Assembly: GCA_023436145.1 (NCBI GenBank)
Contig: JAEZKP010000095.1
Location: 165,335-229,334 of the forward strand
DNA length: 64,000 nt
Direction of reading: 5' to 3'
Source: Fibrobacterota bacterium
GTDB taxonomy: Bacteria; Fibrobacterota; Chitinivibrionia; Chitinivibrionales; Chitinispirillaceae
Positions 33,833 to 43,144 of the stretch are shown in pieces (the first letter of the stretch is position 1; each line of letters opens with the position of its first letter). The notes beneath the pieces were generated by a model. The model did not search any database and was not told the origin of the DNA. It worked only from the letters and a program-made list of their open reading frames with translations. The translations under genes and the position numbers were made by a program.

Positions 33833-34268
33833 TGTCAGCAAAACCATTTAAAAAATCACCTGGAGGAAACCCGAAAACATATTAAAGATGATCTCTATAT
33901 TATATATAAGCTACTTCCTATTTGAAAACCAGGTCAGCAGTTTCAAAAAATCCGCAACGTTTTTGCTGACAGTCCAATTATATGATTTTTCGAGCGATAG
34001 GTGTAATTGTCAGCAGTCAGCAGTTGTGAACATATATATAAGGGTATTCATTGTTTTTATCTCATGCGTACGCGTGTAATATGTGTATAATGTGCTGACA
34101 TTTTACATGAAGATAACGTATCTATATTGTATATCATAAGCTTATAAATAATAACACTGTCAGCAAAAACGTAAGCAAACTGTCAGCAATGTTTAAAATG
34201 TTAATTGTAACTTCTTTGTAATCCCCTCAAAAATCAAATCATTCACTGGCAGCACTTGTTTTGCTGAC
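33833..34268. repeat. Nine copies of GTCAGCA/TGCTGAC (mostly TGTCAGCA)
   Basis: Forward copies at 33934, 34009, 34016, 34159, 34182 and 33834 and reverse copies at 33964, 34093 and 34262 (within a base). Seven of the nine extend to TGTCAGCA. Two are directly abutted (34009-34022). By chance a 7-mer would appear far less than once in this span. They may be iterons of a replication origin, activator or repressor sites for the late promoter, or a packaging site. Confidence 0.7.
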
Positions 34269-34273
34269 ACTAT

Positions 34274-34304
34274 TTGACAAATAAATTCAAGTGCCTTTTG
34301 ATAA
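34274..34304 (+). promoter_or_regulatory. Candidate late promoter
   Basis: TTGACA at 34274-34279 is followed after 19 bases by TGATAA (34299-34304). The last TGCTGAC copy ends five bases before the -35 element. The -10 match is imperfect, which would suit an activator-dependent promoter. Confidence 0.4.
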
Positions 34305-34348
34305 AAATCAATTCTTTGTTTTATATTGTGCTCAAAAGGAGTTTTCAC

Positions 34349-35104
34349 ATGAGCAATTCAGTGCAATTCTTTGGGTCCAAAATTGTCATTGATGATTTTA
34401 TTATCTGGCTGAAAGATTTCGAAAAGAAACATGTCCCCTTTGCTATGTCGAAAGCTCTTAATGAGACCGCATTCATGGCTCGAACAGCTGTCATGCTGGC
34501 GATGCGGTCTTTTTTCGACAGACCGATGCCGTACACTGTCAATTCATTGTACGTAAAGAAATCCACCAAAAGAGATCTGCATGCTCAACTATTCTGGAAA
34601 GCCTGGGCATCAAAGGGATCGAGTGCTGAGGAATATCTGGAGCACAACATAAAAGGAGGAGCGCGAAAACCTAAAAGAAGCGAATTACTTTTAAGAGATG
34701 CCGGTGTTATTGGATACAACCAATGGCTGATACCTGCACAATCCGCACCCTTGAATGCATATGGTAACATTAAACATTCATATGTAATGAAAATGATATC
34801 TGCACTTCAGGCATCATTTGACGGAACACAGAATTCAAAAGAAACATGGAAAAAAAATAGATTTCGTGTTGCTGGTCCATCTCTGGGAAGAAAGATGAAA
34901 AGTGGCGAAAGACGTGCACATTCAGGCAAGGTGATTTTGATGAGAACAGGATTAAATGTTTACAAGCCGTTTATGTTTATCACCCGACCACCCAGATACC
35001 AGAGGACCTTTCAGTTTTACGATATAGCAGACAATGCATTCAGTCGTTTATACAAAGGGAATTTCTCTGCAGCACTAAAATATGCACTGGAAACTGCTAA
35101 ATGA
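34349..35104 (+). CDS. Minor tail protein Z-like / morphogenesis protein
   Basis: 251 residues from the ATG at 34349, which has AAAAGGAG upstream; the frame is open from 34274 but without a better start. FAMSKALNETAFMARTAVML followed by RPMPYTVNSLYVKKS resembles the opening of phage minor tail protein Z-type (lambda gpZ-like) proteins. In lambda that gene lies after the head genes; here it precedes the terminase. The identification is tentative. Confidence 0.45.
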   Translation: MSNSVQFFGSKIVIDDFIIWLKDFEKKHVPFAMSKALNETAFMARTAVMLAMRSFFDRPMPYTVNSLYVKKSTKRDLHAQLFWKAWASKGSSAEEYLEHNIKGGARKPKRSELLLRDAGVIGYNQWLIPAQSAPLNAYGNIKHSYVMKMISALQASFDGTQNSKETWKKNRFRVAGPSLGRKMKSGERRAHSGKVILMRTGLNVYKPFMFITRPPRYQRTFQFYDIADNAFSRLYKGNFSAALKYALETAK

Positions 35105-35335
35105 TGCAAATCTATGATAATCATATAGTTACGGGTCCTTCCACGGGAATTTGGAAAGGGTCGCATGCGATGCCTTCCATTTATGCAGTCAAAGGCTTTA
35201 TCCGGAGTCGTCAGATTTGCCGAAAATGGCCATTTTTTAAGGGTTTTCATGGTCGTCAGTTTGACTTTGTCAAAGTGTAAATTCTTTACTTTATAATGTT
35301 ATTTAATTCACATTAAATCCGGGAATTTTGGTCAC

Positions 35336-35941
35336 ATGAAATTAGATCGCAACCGGGCTGCAAAAGAGATTGAATTCTGGTCTTTATCTAAACTGAAGCC
35401 TTTTGATTTTAATCCAAAGCAGCATCCTCCGGAACAAATAGCCAGTATTATCGAATCAATAAAGTTTTTCGGGTGGACCAACCCAATACTGGTTCATAGT
35501 AAGTTCGGTATTGTTGCCGGGCATGGAAGGTATATGGCTGCTTTTGAAATGCACCTGGAGGAAGTCCCGGTAATAGTACTTGATCATCTGACAGTTGACC
35601 AGGCCAAAGCTTATTTACTGCGTGACAATAAAGATACCATGGATACCGGGTTCGATGAAGAAAAGCTTACTCTTATTTTGGTTCAACTTGAGGAGGCCGA
35701 TATCGATCTAAAATTCACCGGTTTTTCTGATAGCGAATTATCCGACCTTTTAAATCCCGAATCATTGTCATCAGGAGATGATAATCATAATCATGATGAA
35801 GAAACTGTAAATATTTCCATCGGAGATTATCGTTTTACTGTCATTAAAAATCAATATGAAAAGTGGCATAAATCCATTATCAAAACTGCACCTGATAAAG
35901 ATGCCGTTATATCTGAAATCAGGAAGAGATTGAAGGTGTAA
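35336..35941 (+). CDS. ParB N-terminal (ParB/Srx fold) domain protein next to terminase
   Basis: 201 residues. WSLSKLKPFDFNPKQHPPEQ, NPILVHSKFGIVAGHGRYMA and VPVIVLDHLTVDQAKAYLLRDN show the ParB-N fold, with GHGR in place of GERR. The C-terminus DSELSDLL is also typical. These proteins lie beside terminase small subunits in many phages, sometimes joined to a methylase. Their role in packaging or DNA modification is unproven. Four bases separate it from the small terminase gene. Confidence 0.8.
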   Translation: MKLDRNRAAKEIEFWSLSKLKPFDFNPKQHPPEQIASIIESIKFFGWTNPILVHSKFGIVAGHGRYMAAFEMHLEEVPVIVLDHLTVDQAKAYLLRDNKDTMDTGFDEEKLTLILVQLEEADIDLKFTGFSDSELSDLLNPESLSSGDDNHNHDEETVNISIGDYRFTVIKNQYEKWHKSIIKTAPDKDAVISEIRKRLKV

Positions 35942-35945
35942 TAAA

Positions 35946-36608
35946 ATGTCACTGGTAACACTCAGAGAATATGCCAGGTTAAGAGGGGTTACACTTAAAG
36001 CAGTTCAGAAAGCTGTTAACTCCGGGCGTATTTCTATTGCCAAAGAAGAAAAGCACGGCAACCAGGTATGGAAATTTGTGGATCCGGATCAGGCCGATAG
36101 TGAATGGAATGAAAATACTGATCTGGAACAGCAACGGGTGGCAACCAGGAGTGATATGGGAAAAGTTGATACAGCTATACGTACTCCCACTGCAAGAAAT
36201 TCAGATAGTGCTCAAACAAACCTATTTCCTGAAGAAAGTAAAACACCTGCAGGCGGGAAATCGAAAAATGAAACCGGTATACATGGTGATTTGTATTATA
36301 AAGCCAGAGGAGCAAAGGAAGTCTGGGAAGCTAGACAGGCAGAGCTCGATTATAAAAAAGATGCCGGAAAGCTTGTTGACATTGATACACTAAGGCCAAA
36401 GTTGTTCAATATTGCAGCTCAGGCTCAGGAAAAAATTCTTAATATTCCATTTCGAACCTCATCAATCATTCATGCCAGGATAAAAGCATACATTATCGAA
36501 TTGAAAGATGATCCGGATGCTGAATTTGACGAAAAAGAAGTTCAGGATATAATTTCCGGCGAACTTAAAGTTCTGTTACAGGAGGTATCCGGTGGACTTA
36601 ATGTTTGA
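35946..36608 (+). CDS. Terminase small subunit (Nu1-like)
   Basis: 220 residues. The N-terminal winged-helix DNA-binding part (LREYARLRGVTLKAVQKAVN, SGRIS) is followed by a low-complexity linker. A C-terminal helical part comes next (ARQAELDYKKDAGKLVDIDT, FNIAAQAQEKILNIPFRT), the GpA-interacting region of Nu1-type subunits. It recognises the packaging site and recruits the large subunit. The 3' end overlaps the large subunit gene by 17 bases. Confidence 0.85.
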   Translation: MSLVTLREYARLRGVTLKAVQKAVNSGRISIAKEEKHGNQVWKFVDPDQADSEWNENTDLEQQRVATRSDMGKVDTAIRTPTARNSDSAQTNLFPEESKTPAGGKSKNETGIHGDLYYKARGAKEVWEARQAELDYKKDAGKLVDIDTLRPKLFNIAAQAQEKILNIPFRTSSIIHARIKAYIIELKDDPDAEFDEKEVQDIISGELKVLLQEVSGGLNV

Positions 36609-38421
36609 AGAAAATGTTAATAAATGCATAGCAGCTTTTCTGGCCGGATTCAGACCTCCTCCGGATTTAACAATCGATGAATGGGCTGATAAGAACCGTT
36701 ATTTATCTCCGAAATCATCAGGTGAACCAGGTCTATGGAGAACCTCACGGGTTCCATATGGTCGAGAGATAATGCAGGAACTTTCTCCATCATCTCATGC
36801 AGAAGATGTTGTCTGGATGAAAGGATCCCAGGTCGGTGCAACTGAAATCGGCATTAATATGATTCTGTATATCATTGATCATATGCCGGGTCCAATACTG
36901 GCAGTTTATCCAACGGTAGATCTGGCTAAAGGATATTCAAAAAGCAAACTGCAGCCTTCAATCATTGAGTGCCCTTCAATAAAAGGAAAAGTCAAGGAGA
37001 ACAGATCCAGGGATGGTGGAAATACAATTCTGATGAAAGATTTCCCTGGAGGGAATCTCACACTTACAGGTGCAAACAGTGCTGCCGGTTTGCGTATGAT
37101 GTCCGTAAGATTTGCTCATTTTGATGAGATCGATGCTTATCCTGAAGATGTTGACGGGGAAGGTGATCCACTAAAGATAGCTTTAAAAAGAACTACAAAT
37201 TTCAAAAGAAGAAAACGTTTTTTCTCTTCCACACCTACGGTAGCAGGTTTTTCCAGGATCCAGAAATATTTTCTTAAATCTGACCAGAGATATTACTATG
37301 TGCCATGTCCATTCTGCAAAAAGCCACAAATTATTAAATGGGCAAACATCAAATATGAAAACGACGATCCCGAAACAGTTTATCTGAAATGTTCTCACTG
37401 CAGTACACGAATTGATGAACATTACAAACCATGGATGCTGGAGCATGGTCAATGGATAAAGCATAATCCGAAATCCAAATTTCCAGGATTCCATCTTTCA
37501 GCACTTTATTCACCTTTGGGATGGTATAGCTGGAAAGAAGCGGTGCAGGATCATCTTGATGCTATCGGTGATCCTAATGCCCGTAAAGTATGGGTGAATA
37601 CGGTCCTGGGTGAAGTTTACGAGGAGATAGAAGGATCGATAGATTCTCATTGGTTGATGAAACGCAGAGAGGCATTTGGTGCAGTTGTTCCTGAAGGGGT
37701 TATTGTTCTGGTCGCCGGTATAGATACTCAGGATGATCGAATCGAATGCACTATTCTGGGGATAGGTTTGCGTAATGAGATTTGGGTTATAGATCACACA
37801 GTATTGCATGGAAGTCCGGAACAGATACCGGTCTGGGAAATGCTGGATCACCATTTATTGGTGCAATGGGAACATGAATCAGGTGTTATGATGAATGTTG
37901 CCTGTGCTTTAATTGATGCTATGGGACATAACACTGATGAGGTTTATAATTTCTGCAAAGCCAGGAAGCACAGGAGAATATTTCCATCAAAGGGGATGAG
38001 CGGACCGGGCAGGCCGATAATTACATCTGCCAGGCCAAGCAAAAGAGCCGGAACGCATCTGGTAATTGTCGGTACTGATCAGGCAAAAGATCATATATAC
38101 GAAAACCTGAAGCTAAAGGATCCCGGACCAGGATATATCCATTTTTCAGATGAGATAAAGGACCAGTATTTTGAACAGTTAACATCCGAAAGAAAGGTTC
38201 TTCGTCATGCGGCTGGAAAACCGAAACCGGTATATGAACTTCCCGAAGGAAAAAGAAATGAAGCACTCGACTGTTTCGTTTATGGCCTGGCTGCATTAAA
38301 GCTCCTGAATCCAAACCTGGAATCTTATAAAGCTCATAATAAAATAATGGCTTCGGATTTTTCGCAATCGGTGATAAAGAATAAACAGAGACGGCAGAGA
38401 TCTGCCGGTGTGCAGTTCTGA
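36592..38421 (+). CDS. Terminase large subunit, GpA family
   Basis: 609 residues. The Walker A-like VWMKGSQVGATE (residues 75-84 region), Walker B FAHFDEIDAYPED, a zinc-ribbon-like CPFCKKPQII...CSHCSTRI, and the C-terminal nuclease with GIDTQDDRIECT are all present. GpA packages DNA into proheads and cuts at cos-type ends. I choose GTG 36592 over ATG 36601 because GGAGG (36581-36585) is at the right distance for the GTG. Full length for the family. Confidence 0.95.
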   Translation: MDLMFEENVNKCIAAFLAGFRPPPDLTIDEWADKNRYLSPKSSGEPGLWRTSRVPYGREIMQELSPSSHAEDVVWMKGSQVGATEIGINMILYIIDHMPGPILAVYPTVDLAKGYSKSKLQPSIIECPSIKGKVKENRSRDGGNTILMKDFPGGNLTLTGANSAAGLRMMSVRFAHFDEIDAYPEDVDGEGDPLKIALKRTTNFKRRKRFFSSTPTVAGFSRIQKYFLKSDQRYYYVPCPFCKKPQIIKWANIKYENDDPETVYLKCSHCSTRIDEHYKPWMLEHGQWIKHNPKSKFPGFHLSALYSPLGWYSWKEAVQDHLDAIGDPNARKVWVNTVLGEVYEEIEGSIDSHWLMKRREAFGAVVPEGVIVLVAGIDTQDDRIECTILGIGLRNEIWVIDHTVLHGSPEQIPVWEMLDHHLLVQWEHESGVMMNVACALIDAMGHNTDEVYNFCKARKHRRIFPSKGMSGPGRPIITSARPSKRAGTHLVIVGTDQAKDHIYENLKLKDPGPGYIHFSDEIKDQYFEQLTSERKVLRHAAGKPKPVYELPEGKRNEALDCFVYGLAALKLLNPNLESYKAHNKIMASDFSQSVIKNKQRRQRSAGVQF

Positions 38422-38433
38422 TAAGGAGGATTT

Positions 38434-38652
38434 ATGGATTTAACAACTGCAAATGACATGCTGCAAAAGTATATAGCTGCAGAGCAGAATGTTCTGGCAG
38501 GAAAAACAGGTTCTGTAAATGGCAGAAGTTTTGCACTGGAGAATCTTGCAGAAATAAGAAAAGGCCGTCAGGAATATGAGCGAATTGTTTCCAGGCTTTT
38601 GAGTAACCGGACTGGTCCAAATGTCAGGAGAGCCGTTATTAATGATATGTAA
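38434..38652 (+). CDS. gpW-like head-tail joining protein
   Basis: 72 residues: TANDMLQKYIAAEQNVLAGK, SVNGRSFALENLAEIRKGRQ, EYERIVSRLL. The size, charge pattern and the position between GpA and the portal are those of lambda gpW/DUF6148 proteins, which complete the head before tail joining. AAGGAGG precedes the ATG. Confidence 0.75.
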   Translation: MDLTTANDMLQKYIAAEQNVLAGKTGSVNGRSFALENLAEIRKGRQEYERIVSRLLSNRTGPNVRRAVINDM

Positions 38653-38661
38653 ATAAAAATC

Positions 38662-38697
38662 GTGCTGTTCCGTGATGAACTGTGCTGTTCCGTGATG
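38662..38697. repeat. 16-bp exact direct repeat
   Basis: GTGCTGTTCCGTGATG occurs at 38662-38677 and 38682-38697, separated by four bases, in the 79-bp gap before the portal gene. It is one of the few real gaps in the head operon and could be a protein-binding or packaging-related site. Confidence 0.6.
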
Positions 38698-38731
38698 TTT
38701 GGCGCATATCAATTAACATTATATTATAGAT

Positions 38732-40276
38732 ATGCGCGCACAAAGAACCCACAGAACAACTGGTCTTGTTGACCATTTAGGCCGTCCGCTTGCGTCAACC
38801 GGTTATATCACCGGTGGATCTGACCGCAGATCGATGCGGGGGTGGAAGCCATATTCAAATTCTGCTGATACAGATATCCTTCCAAAACATAACAGTATCC
38901 GTGCAAGTTCCCGCGATCTGGCAATGAATTCTCCTCTTGCTGCCGGATCAATTAACAGATTAAAAGATTTTGTAATAGGATGCGGACTTAAACTGCAATG
39001 CAGTATTGATAGAGAAATTCTCGGCTTATCACATGAGGAAGCGGAAGCCTGGGAACGGAATACAGAACGCGAATACAGACTTCATTTTGAATCCACAAAT
39101 ATCGATGCTTCACGCACTAATAATATCTACGGTTTGCAGGCATTGACATATATATCAAAACTTGTCAGCGGAGATATTTTCTGGCTTCCGATAAATTATC
39201 CCTGGAAAGGATCTGTTTATGATTTGCGGATAAAAATTCTGGAATCCGATTATGTATGCAATCCGAATAATATGCCTGATAACGAAACTGTAGCCGGAGG
39301 AATTGAAATAGACGAGCTTGGTGCTCCGGTAGCATACCACATAGCTCAAAAGCATCCAGGCGGTTTATTATACGGCGCAAACAGCTGGAAAAGGGTACCT
39401 GCATTTTCTTCAAGAACTGGAATGCGCCAGGTATATCATGATTTTGTAAAGCTACGTCCTGGGCAGAGACGTGGAGTGGGAATTTTCGCACCTGTAATTG
39501 AAACATTAAAACAGGTCAGCAGGTTATCTGAATCCGAACTGATGGCTGCAGTTGTGAGTTCATTTTTTACAGTTTTTATAAAAACTGAAAACGGAGAAGG
39601 ACCGGGTCCGGCATTTGGAGGCACTACTTCCGTACAAAATGAATCGGCTGTTAATGCCAAAAATGAGTATGAGATAGGATCAGGAAATATAATTGATCTG
39701 GCCAATGGTGAAGATATTGAATTGGCAACTCCATCCAGACCAAATGCCAATTATGCTCCATTCTTTGAAGCATTATCAAAGCAGATCGGATCCTGTATCG
39801 GAGTTCCTTTCGAAGTAATATATGGCTTCTTTCAATCCAGCTATTCAGCTGCCAGGGCTGCAATGCTTATTGCCTGGAAAACTGTGACTGTTCACAGATC
39901 AGATTTAGGATGGTCGTTTTGTAAACCACCATATGAACATTGGCTTTTAGAATCTATTGTAAAGGGTAGAATCATTGCTCCCGGTTTTCTCTATAATCCG
40001 ATAATCCAGCAGGCATGGAGCGGTTCAAAATGGTTGGGTCAGGGACTCGGTCAGATCAATCCTGTTGTTGAAACCAATGCTGCTCTTGCACGTGTCGAAG
40101 GGAAATTATCAACAAGACAGAAAGAAGTGGCTAATCTTGACGGTGATGACTGGGACACTTTGTATGATCAATGGGAGCGTGAGGAAACCAGGATAAATAC
40201 AAATGCATCAAAAAAGGCTGAAACAGTAACATCTCAAGATGAAAACAATGAAACTGTTGAGGAGAACCAGGAATGA
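38732..40276 (+). CDS. Portal protein, lambda family
   Basis: 514 residues. LAMNSPLAAGSINRLKDFVI, GCGLKLQ, GDIFWLPINY, KILESDYVCNPNNM, GGIEIDELGAPVAYHI and FEVIYGFFQSSYSAARAAML are hallmark segments of lambda gpB-type portals. Twelve copies form the DNA entry vertex. The stop overlaps the protease start (ATGA). Confidence 0.93.
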   Translation: MRAQRTHRTTGLVDHLGRPLASTGYITGGSDRRSMRGWKPYSNSADTDILPKHNSIRASSRDLAMNSPLAAGSINRLKDFVIGCGLKLQCSIDREILGLSHEEAEAWERNTEREYRLHFESTNIDASRTNNIYGLQALTYISKLVSGDIFWLPINYPWKGSVYDLRIKILESDYVCNPNNMPDNETVAGGIEIDELGAPVAYHIAQKHPGGLLYGANSWKRVPAFSSRTGMRQVYHDFVKLRPGQRRGVGIFAPVIETLKQVSRLSESELMAAVVSSFFTVFIKTENGEGPGPAFGGTTSVQNESAVNAKNEYEIGSGNIIDLANGEDIELATPSRPNANYAPFFEALSKQIGSCIGVPFEVIYGFFQSSYSAARAAMLIAWKTVTVHRSDLGWSFCKPPYEHWLLESIVKGRIIAPGFLYNPIIQQAWSGSKWLGQGLGQINPVVETNAALARVEGKLSTRQKEVANLDGDDWDTLYDQWEREETRINTNASKKAETVTSQDENNETVEENQE

Positions 40277-41553
40277 ACTACGCATTTGACTGGCTTTTAA
40301 ATCACAGATGGGCGATAATGCCTGAAGTGCTTAAAACAATGGCCAGAATATCGTTAAATTCAAACGATAAAGAAAAAGAACTGGCTATTACTGCTCATGA
40401 TGGAGAATGGCTTCCGGATACTTACAGAGTGGAGATGCATGGTAGTGTAGCGGTCATCCCGGTAATTGGTCCCATTTATTCACTTGGCAATTACATCTGG
40501 CGTGGCAGTTCAATAAATCTGATTGCCAAGGATTTCAATAGTGCCCTGGAGGATTCGAGCGTATCGGCTATAGTGTTTAATTTCCATACTCCTGGCGGAG
40601 AAATAACCGGGTGCGATGACCTTTCCAACATGATTTATGAAGCGAGAGGAAAGAAACCGATTGTTTCATTCAGTTGCGGGTTATTTGCAAGTGCAGGATA
40701 TTGGTTCGGTTCAGCTGCAGATAAAGTTGTTATAAGCAAATCAGCAGAGCCCGGCAGTATTGGAATAGTTTCTATCTATACCGATTTCTCCAAATGGGAT
40801 GAGAAAATGGGTGTACAGGAGATCGAAATAATTTCTTCTCAATCTCCAAAAAAGGGACTTAAACCAACTACATCTGATGGGAAAGCTGAAACTCAGCGGA
40901 TTGTAGATGAGCTGGCAGAGGTGTTTATCAATACGGTTGCCAGGAATAGGGGAGTAACATACGATACTGTAATCGAAAAGTTCGGCCAGGGAAGTGTGTT
41001 TGTCGGGCAATCTGCTGTTGATGCAGGACTGGCGGATGAAATCGGTACAATAGAATCGGTAATTGCCGAATACAATAATGCTAACGTCAACAAATCATCT
41101 TTTACTTTTGGAGGGCTTATGAATATTGAAGAGCTTAAAGCCAAACACCCGGATACTTATAATGCAGTTTTTTCTCTGGGAAAAACGGCTGGATCTGAAG
41201 AGGAAAAAAAGACATCTGCAGCTGCTATTGCTGCAGCAAAATCCCAGGGAGCGGAAGGTGAGAGGACCAGAATTCAGGGAATTATGTCTCTGAAAGTACC
41301 AGGTGCCGAAACGGTAATCGCTGAAAATCTGTTCAAGCCTGAAGCGACAAAGGAAACGGTTGCAGTTGCCATCCTGGAGAACCAGGGAAAACAGACTCAG
41401 AAATTAAAAACCGCAATGAACCAGGATGGACAGGAACTGGCAGGTGCAGTCGGGAACATCGGGAATCAGGAATCTCCACAAAATGACAAGAATGCTGAAG
41501 CTGCAAAACTTGGTCAACATATCGCGAAATTAAGTGAAAGCATTCAAATTTGA
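40273..41553 (+). CDS. S49 (SppA-like) head maturation protease with scaffold-like C-terminus
   Basis: 426 residues. The N-terminal ~270 residues are a signal-peptide-peptidase-A fold: VAVIPVIGPIYS, IVFNFHTPGGEITG, SFSCGLFASAGYWFGSAADK with the nucleophile Ser in ASAGY, and EPGSIGIVSIYTDF. The last ~145 residues are helical and charged like a scaffold (KSQGAEGERTRIQGIMSL). As in lambda C/Nu3, an internal start would release the scaffold alone (see next entry). It processes the prohead. Confidence 0.9.
   Translation: MNYAFDWLLNHRWAIMPEVLKTMARISLNSNDKEKELAITAHDGEWLPDTYRVEMHGSVAVIPVIGPIYSLGNYIWRGSSINLIAKDFNSALEDSSVSAIVFNFHTPGGEITGCDDLSNMIYEARGKKPIVSFSCGLFASAGYWFGSAADKVVISKSAEPGSIGIVSIYTDFSKWDEKMGVQEIEIISSQSPKKGLKPTTSDGKAETQRIVDELAEVFINTVARNRGVTYDTVIEKFGQGSVFVGQSAVDAGLADEIGTIESVIAEYNNANVNKSSFTFGGLMNIEELKAKHPDTYNAVFSLGKTAGSEEEKKTSAAAIAAAKSQGAEGERTRIQGIMSLKVPGAETVIAENLFKPEATKETVAVAILENQGKQTQKLKTAMNQDGQELAGAVGNIGNQESPQNDKNAEAAKLGQHIAKLSESIQI
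41119..41553 (+). CDS. Internal in-frame scaffold protein (Nu3-like)
   Basis: An in-frame ATG at 41119 inside the protease gene is preceded by GGAGGG (41110-41114). It would make a 144-residue helical protein starting MNIEELKAKHPDTYNAVFSL. Lambda Nu3 is made in this way from within gene C. Inferred from the ribosome binding site and the family precedent. Confidence 0.6.
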   Translation: MNIEELKAKHPDTYNAVFSLGKTAGSEEEKKTSAAAIAAAKSQGAEGERTRIQGIMSLKVPGAETVIAENLFKPEATKETVAVAILENQGKQTQKLKTAMNQDGQELAGAVGNIGNQESPQNDKNAEAAKLGQHIAKLSESIQI

Positions 41554-41607
41554 AGTAGCAAATAAACAATTAATAAACGAAATCAACTTAATTTTTAAAG
41601 AGAGGCA

Positions 41608-41970
41608 ATGAGCATGGAAACATATACACCTGATAATCTGATTGCGGGACCTTTCCCGATTAAAACCGGTGATGTAACGATTTTGGCTAATGCCGGTCAA
41701 CTGCGTAGAGGTGCAGTACTTGGAAAAGTGACTGCATCCGGAAAATATCGTTTATGTAATACTGCTAACGCAGATGGTTCACAAGCTCCAAAATGTGTCC
41801 TTGCAAAGGATATTCTTGTCGGAGCTGCAGATGAGACACATGTTCCGGTTTATTTGTCCGGAGATTTTGAATCCACACTTCTCAATTTTGGAGGTGCTGA
41901 TACTGTTGATACACATCGTGAGGCAATGCGTGATCTGAACATGTACATTACGACTGGCTCTAACCAGTAA
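41608..41970 (+). CDS. Head decoration protein (gpD-like)
   Basis: 120 residues: NLIAGPFPIKTGDVTILANA, GQLRRGAVLGKVTASGKYRL and VYLSGDFESTLLNF fit the HDPD/lambda gpD family. Trimers of gpD lock the expanded capsid. AGAGAGGC lies before the ATG. It sits between scaffold and major capsid, the expected place. Confidence 0.9.
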   Translation: MSMETYTPDNLIAGPFPIKTGDVTILANAGQLRRGAVLGKVTASGKYRLCNTANADGSQAPKCVLAKDILVGAADETHVPVYLSGDFESTLLNFGGADTVDTHREAMRDLNMYITTGSNQ

Positions 41971-42057
41971 ACAAAATATCGACTTTGTAATATCAGGAAG
42001 ATTTTCAAATCATACACATCAGCAGATAAAATAATATCAAGCAAAAAGGAGTGATTC

Positions 42058-43089
42058 ATGAATCCATTTGAGTTCATAGCCCTGTTAAACGCAATCTCTT
42101 ATATGAACCAGCCCACAACATTTCTTCTGGAGCTGTTTTTTAAACTGGTTCCACCTCATCCGACTAAAACCGTTATGGTTGATATTGAGCGGGGCGGAGA
42201 ATCGATGGCTGTATTTGTTTCTCCATTGCATGAAGGGCATGTGGTAAAAAAGAACGGTTATATCACCGATACTTTTGAACCAGCATATATTAAAGAAAAA
42301 ATTCCTTTTACACCAGATGATCTGTTGGTAAGGCAGCCGGGAGAGGTATTGTTTGCACCGAACCAGGATCAGAGCGACAGGTTGAATCTGCTTGTTGCTA
42401 AAAACCTACTGATACTGATGAAACGGATAATCCGTCGTGAAGAATGGATGGCTTCGCAAGCTCTGACTCTTGGGCAGATGAATGTAGTCGGTGATGGTAT
42501 AAACCGTAACATTAATTTTAATATGTTGCCCACACATCTTCCGGTTTTAGCTGGAAACAGTATCTGGACTGATCTTGTCAATGCAGACCCGCAGGCAAAT
42601 CTCAGCACCTGGATCGATCTGATTCTGGATGATTCCGGATTAAATGCAGATAAGGTAGTAATGGGTTCTGCTGCAATCAGATCTTTTCTTAATCATCCAA
42701 AAATCAAAGAGGTTTTGAATAACCGGAGAATGAATATCGGAGATATTACTCCACAGCTGAAAAATAATGGTGCCCAGAAAATTGCTGACTGGTATGATCC
42801 GAATTGTGAGATCTGGACATATTCAGGGAAGTACATTGATCCGGCAACCGGAAACCGGATGAATCTTTTACCTCCGAATGCAGTTCTTATCGGTTCCAGT
42901 GCCGCAAGATGCGAACGTCATTTTGCTGTAATCCAGGATCTTAAAGCAAAGGTCAATGCAGCTCTGCAGTTCTTCCCGAAAACATGGGAAACTGAAGATC
43001 CATCTGCTCTCTGGTTGATGCTGCAGAGTGCACCTCTGCCGATTCCTCATCAGATCGATGGCTTTGTCTGCGCAACCGTACAACCTTAA
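42058..43089 (+). CDS. Major capsid protein, gpE family
   Basis: 343 residues. HPTKTVMVDIERGGESMAVF, KNGYITDTFEPAYIKEKIPF, DLVNADPQANLSTWIDLILD and MNLLPPNAVLIGSS are typical of lambda gpE-type capsid proteins with HK97 fold. AAAAGGAG precedes the ATG. Length is normal. Confidence 0.93.
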   Translation: MNPFEFIALLNAISYMNQPTTFLLELFFKLVPPHPTKTVMVDIERGGESMAVFVSPLHEGHVVKKNGYITDTFEPAYIKEKIPFTPDDLLVRQPGEVLFAPNQDQSDRLNLLVAKNLLILMKRIIRREEWMASQALTLGQMNVVGDGINRNINFNMLPTHLPVLAGNSIWTDLVNADPQANLSTWIDLILDDSGLNADKVVMGSAAIRSFLNHPKIKEVLNNRRMNIGDITPQLKNNGAQKIADWYDPNCEIWTYSGKYIDPATGNRMNLLPPNAVLIGSSAARCERHFAVIQDLKAKVNAALQFFPKTWETEDPSALWLMLQSAPLPIPHQIDGFVCATVQP

Positions 43090-43144
43090 TTCATATTCCC
43101 GTGGCTTAGTGCCGCGGGTATCCATTATCAGGAGGTAAATTGAT

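Larger units (their letters stand above)
33528..34348. other. Late control region, no gene
   Basis: About 820 bp, A+T-rich, with no convincing coding frame. It contains the GTCAGCA repeat cluster and a candidate promoter before the late operon. Confidence 0.6.

Noticed and set aside
33888..34079. 63-codon rightward frame in the late control region
   Set aside because: No ribosome binding site, odd composition, and it overlaps several copies of the GTCAGCA motif.
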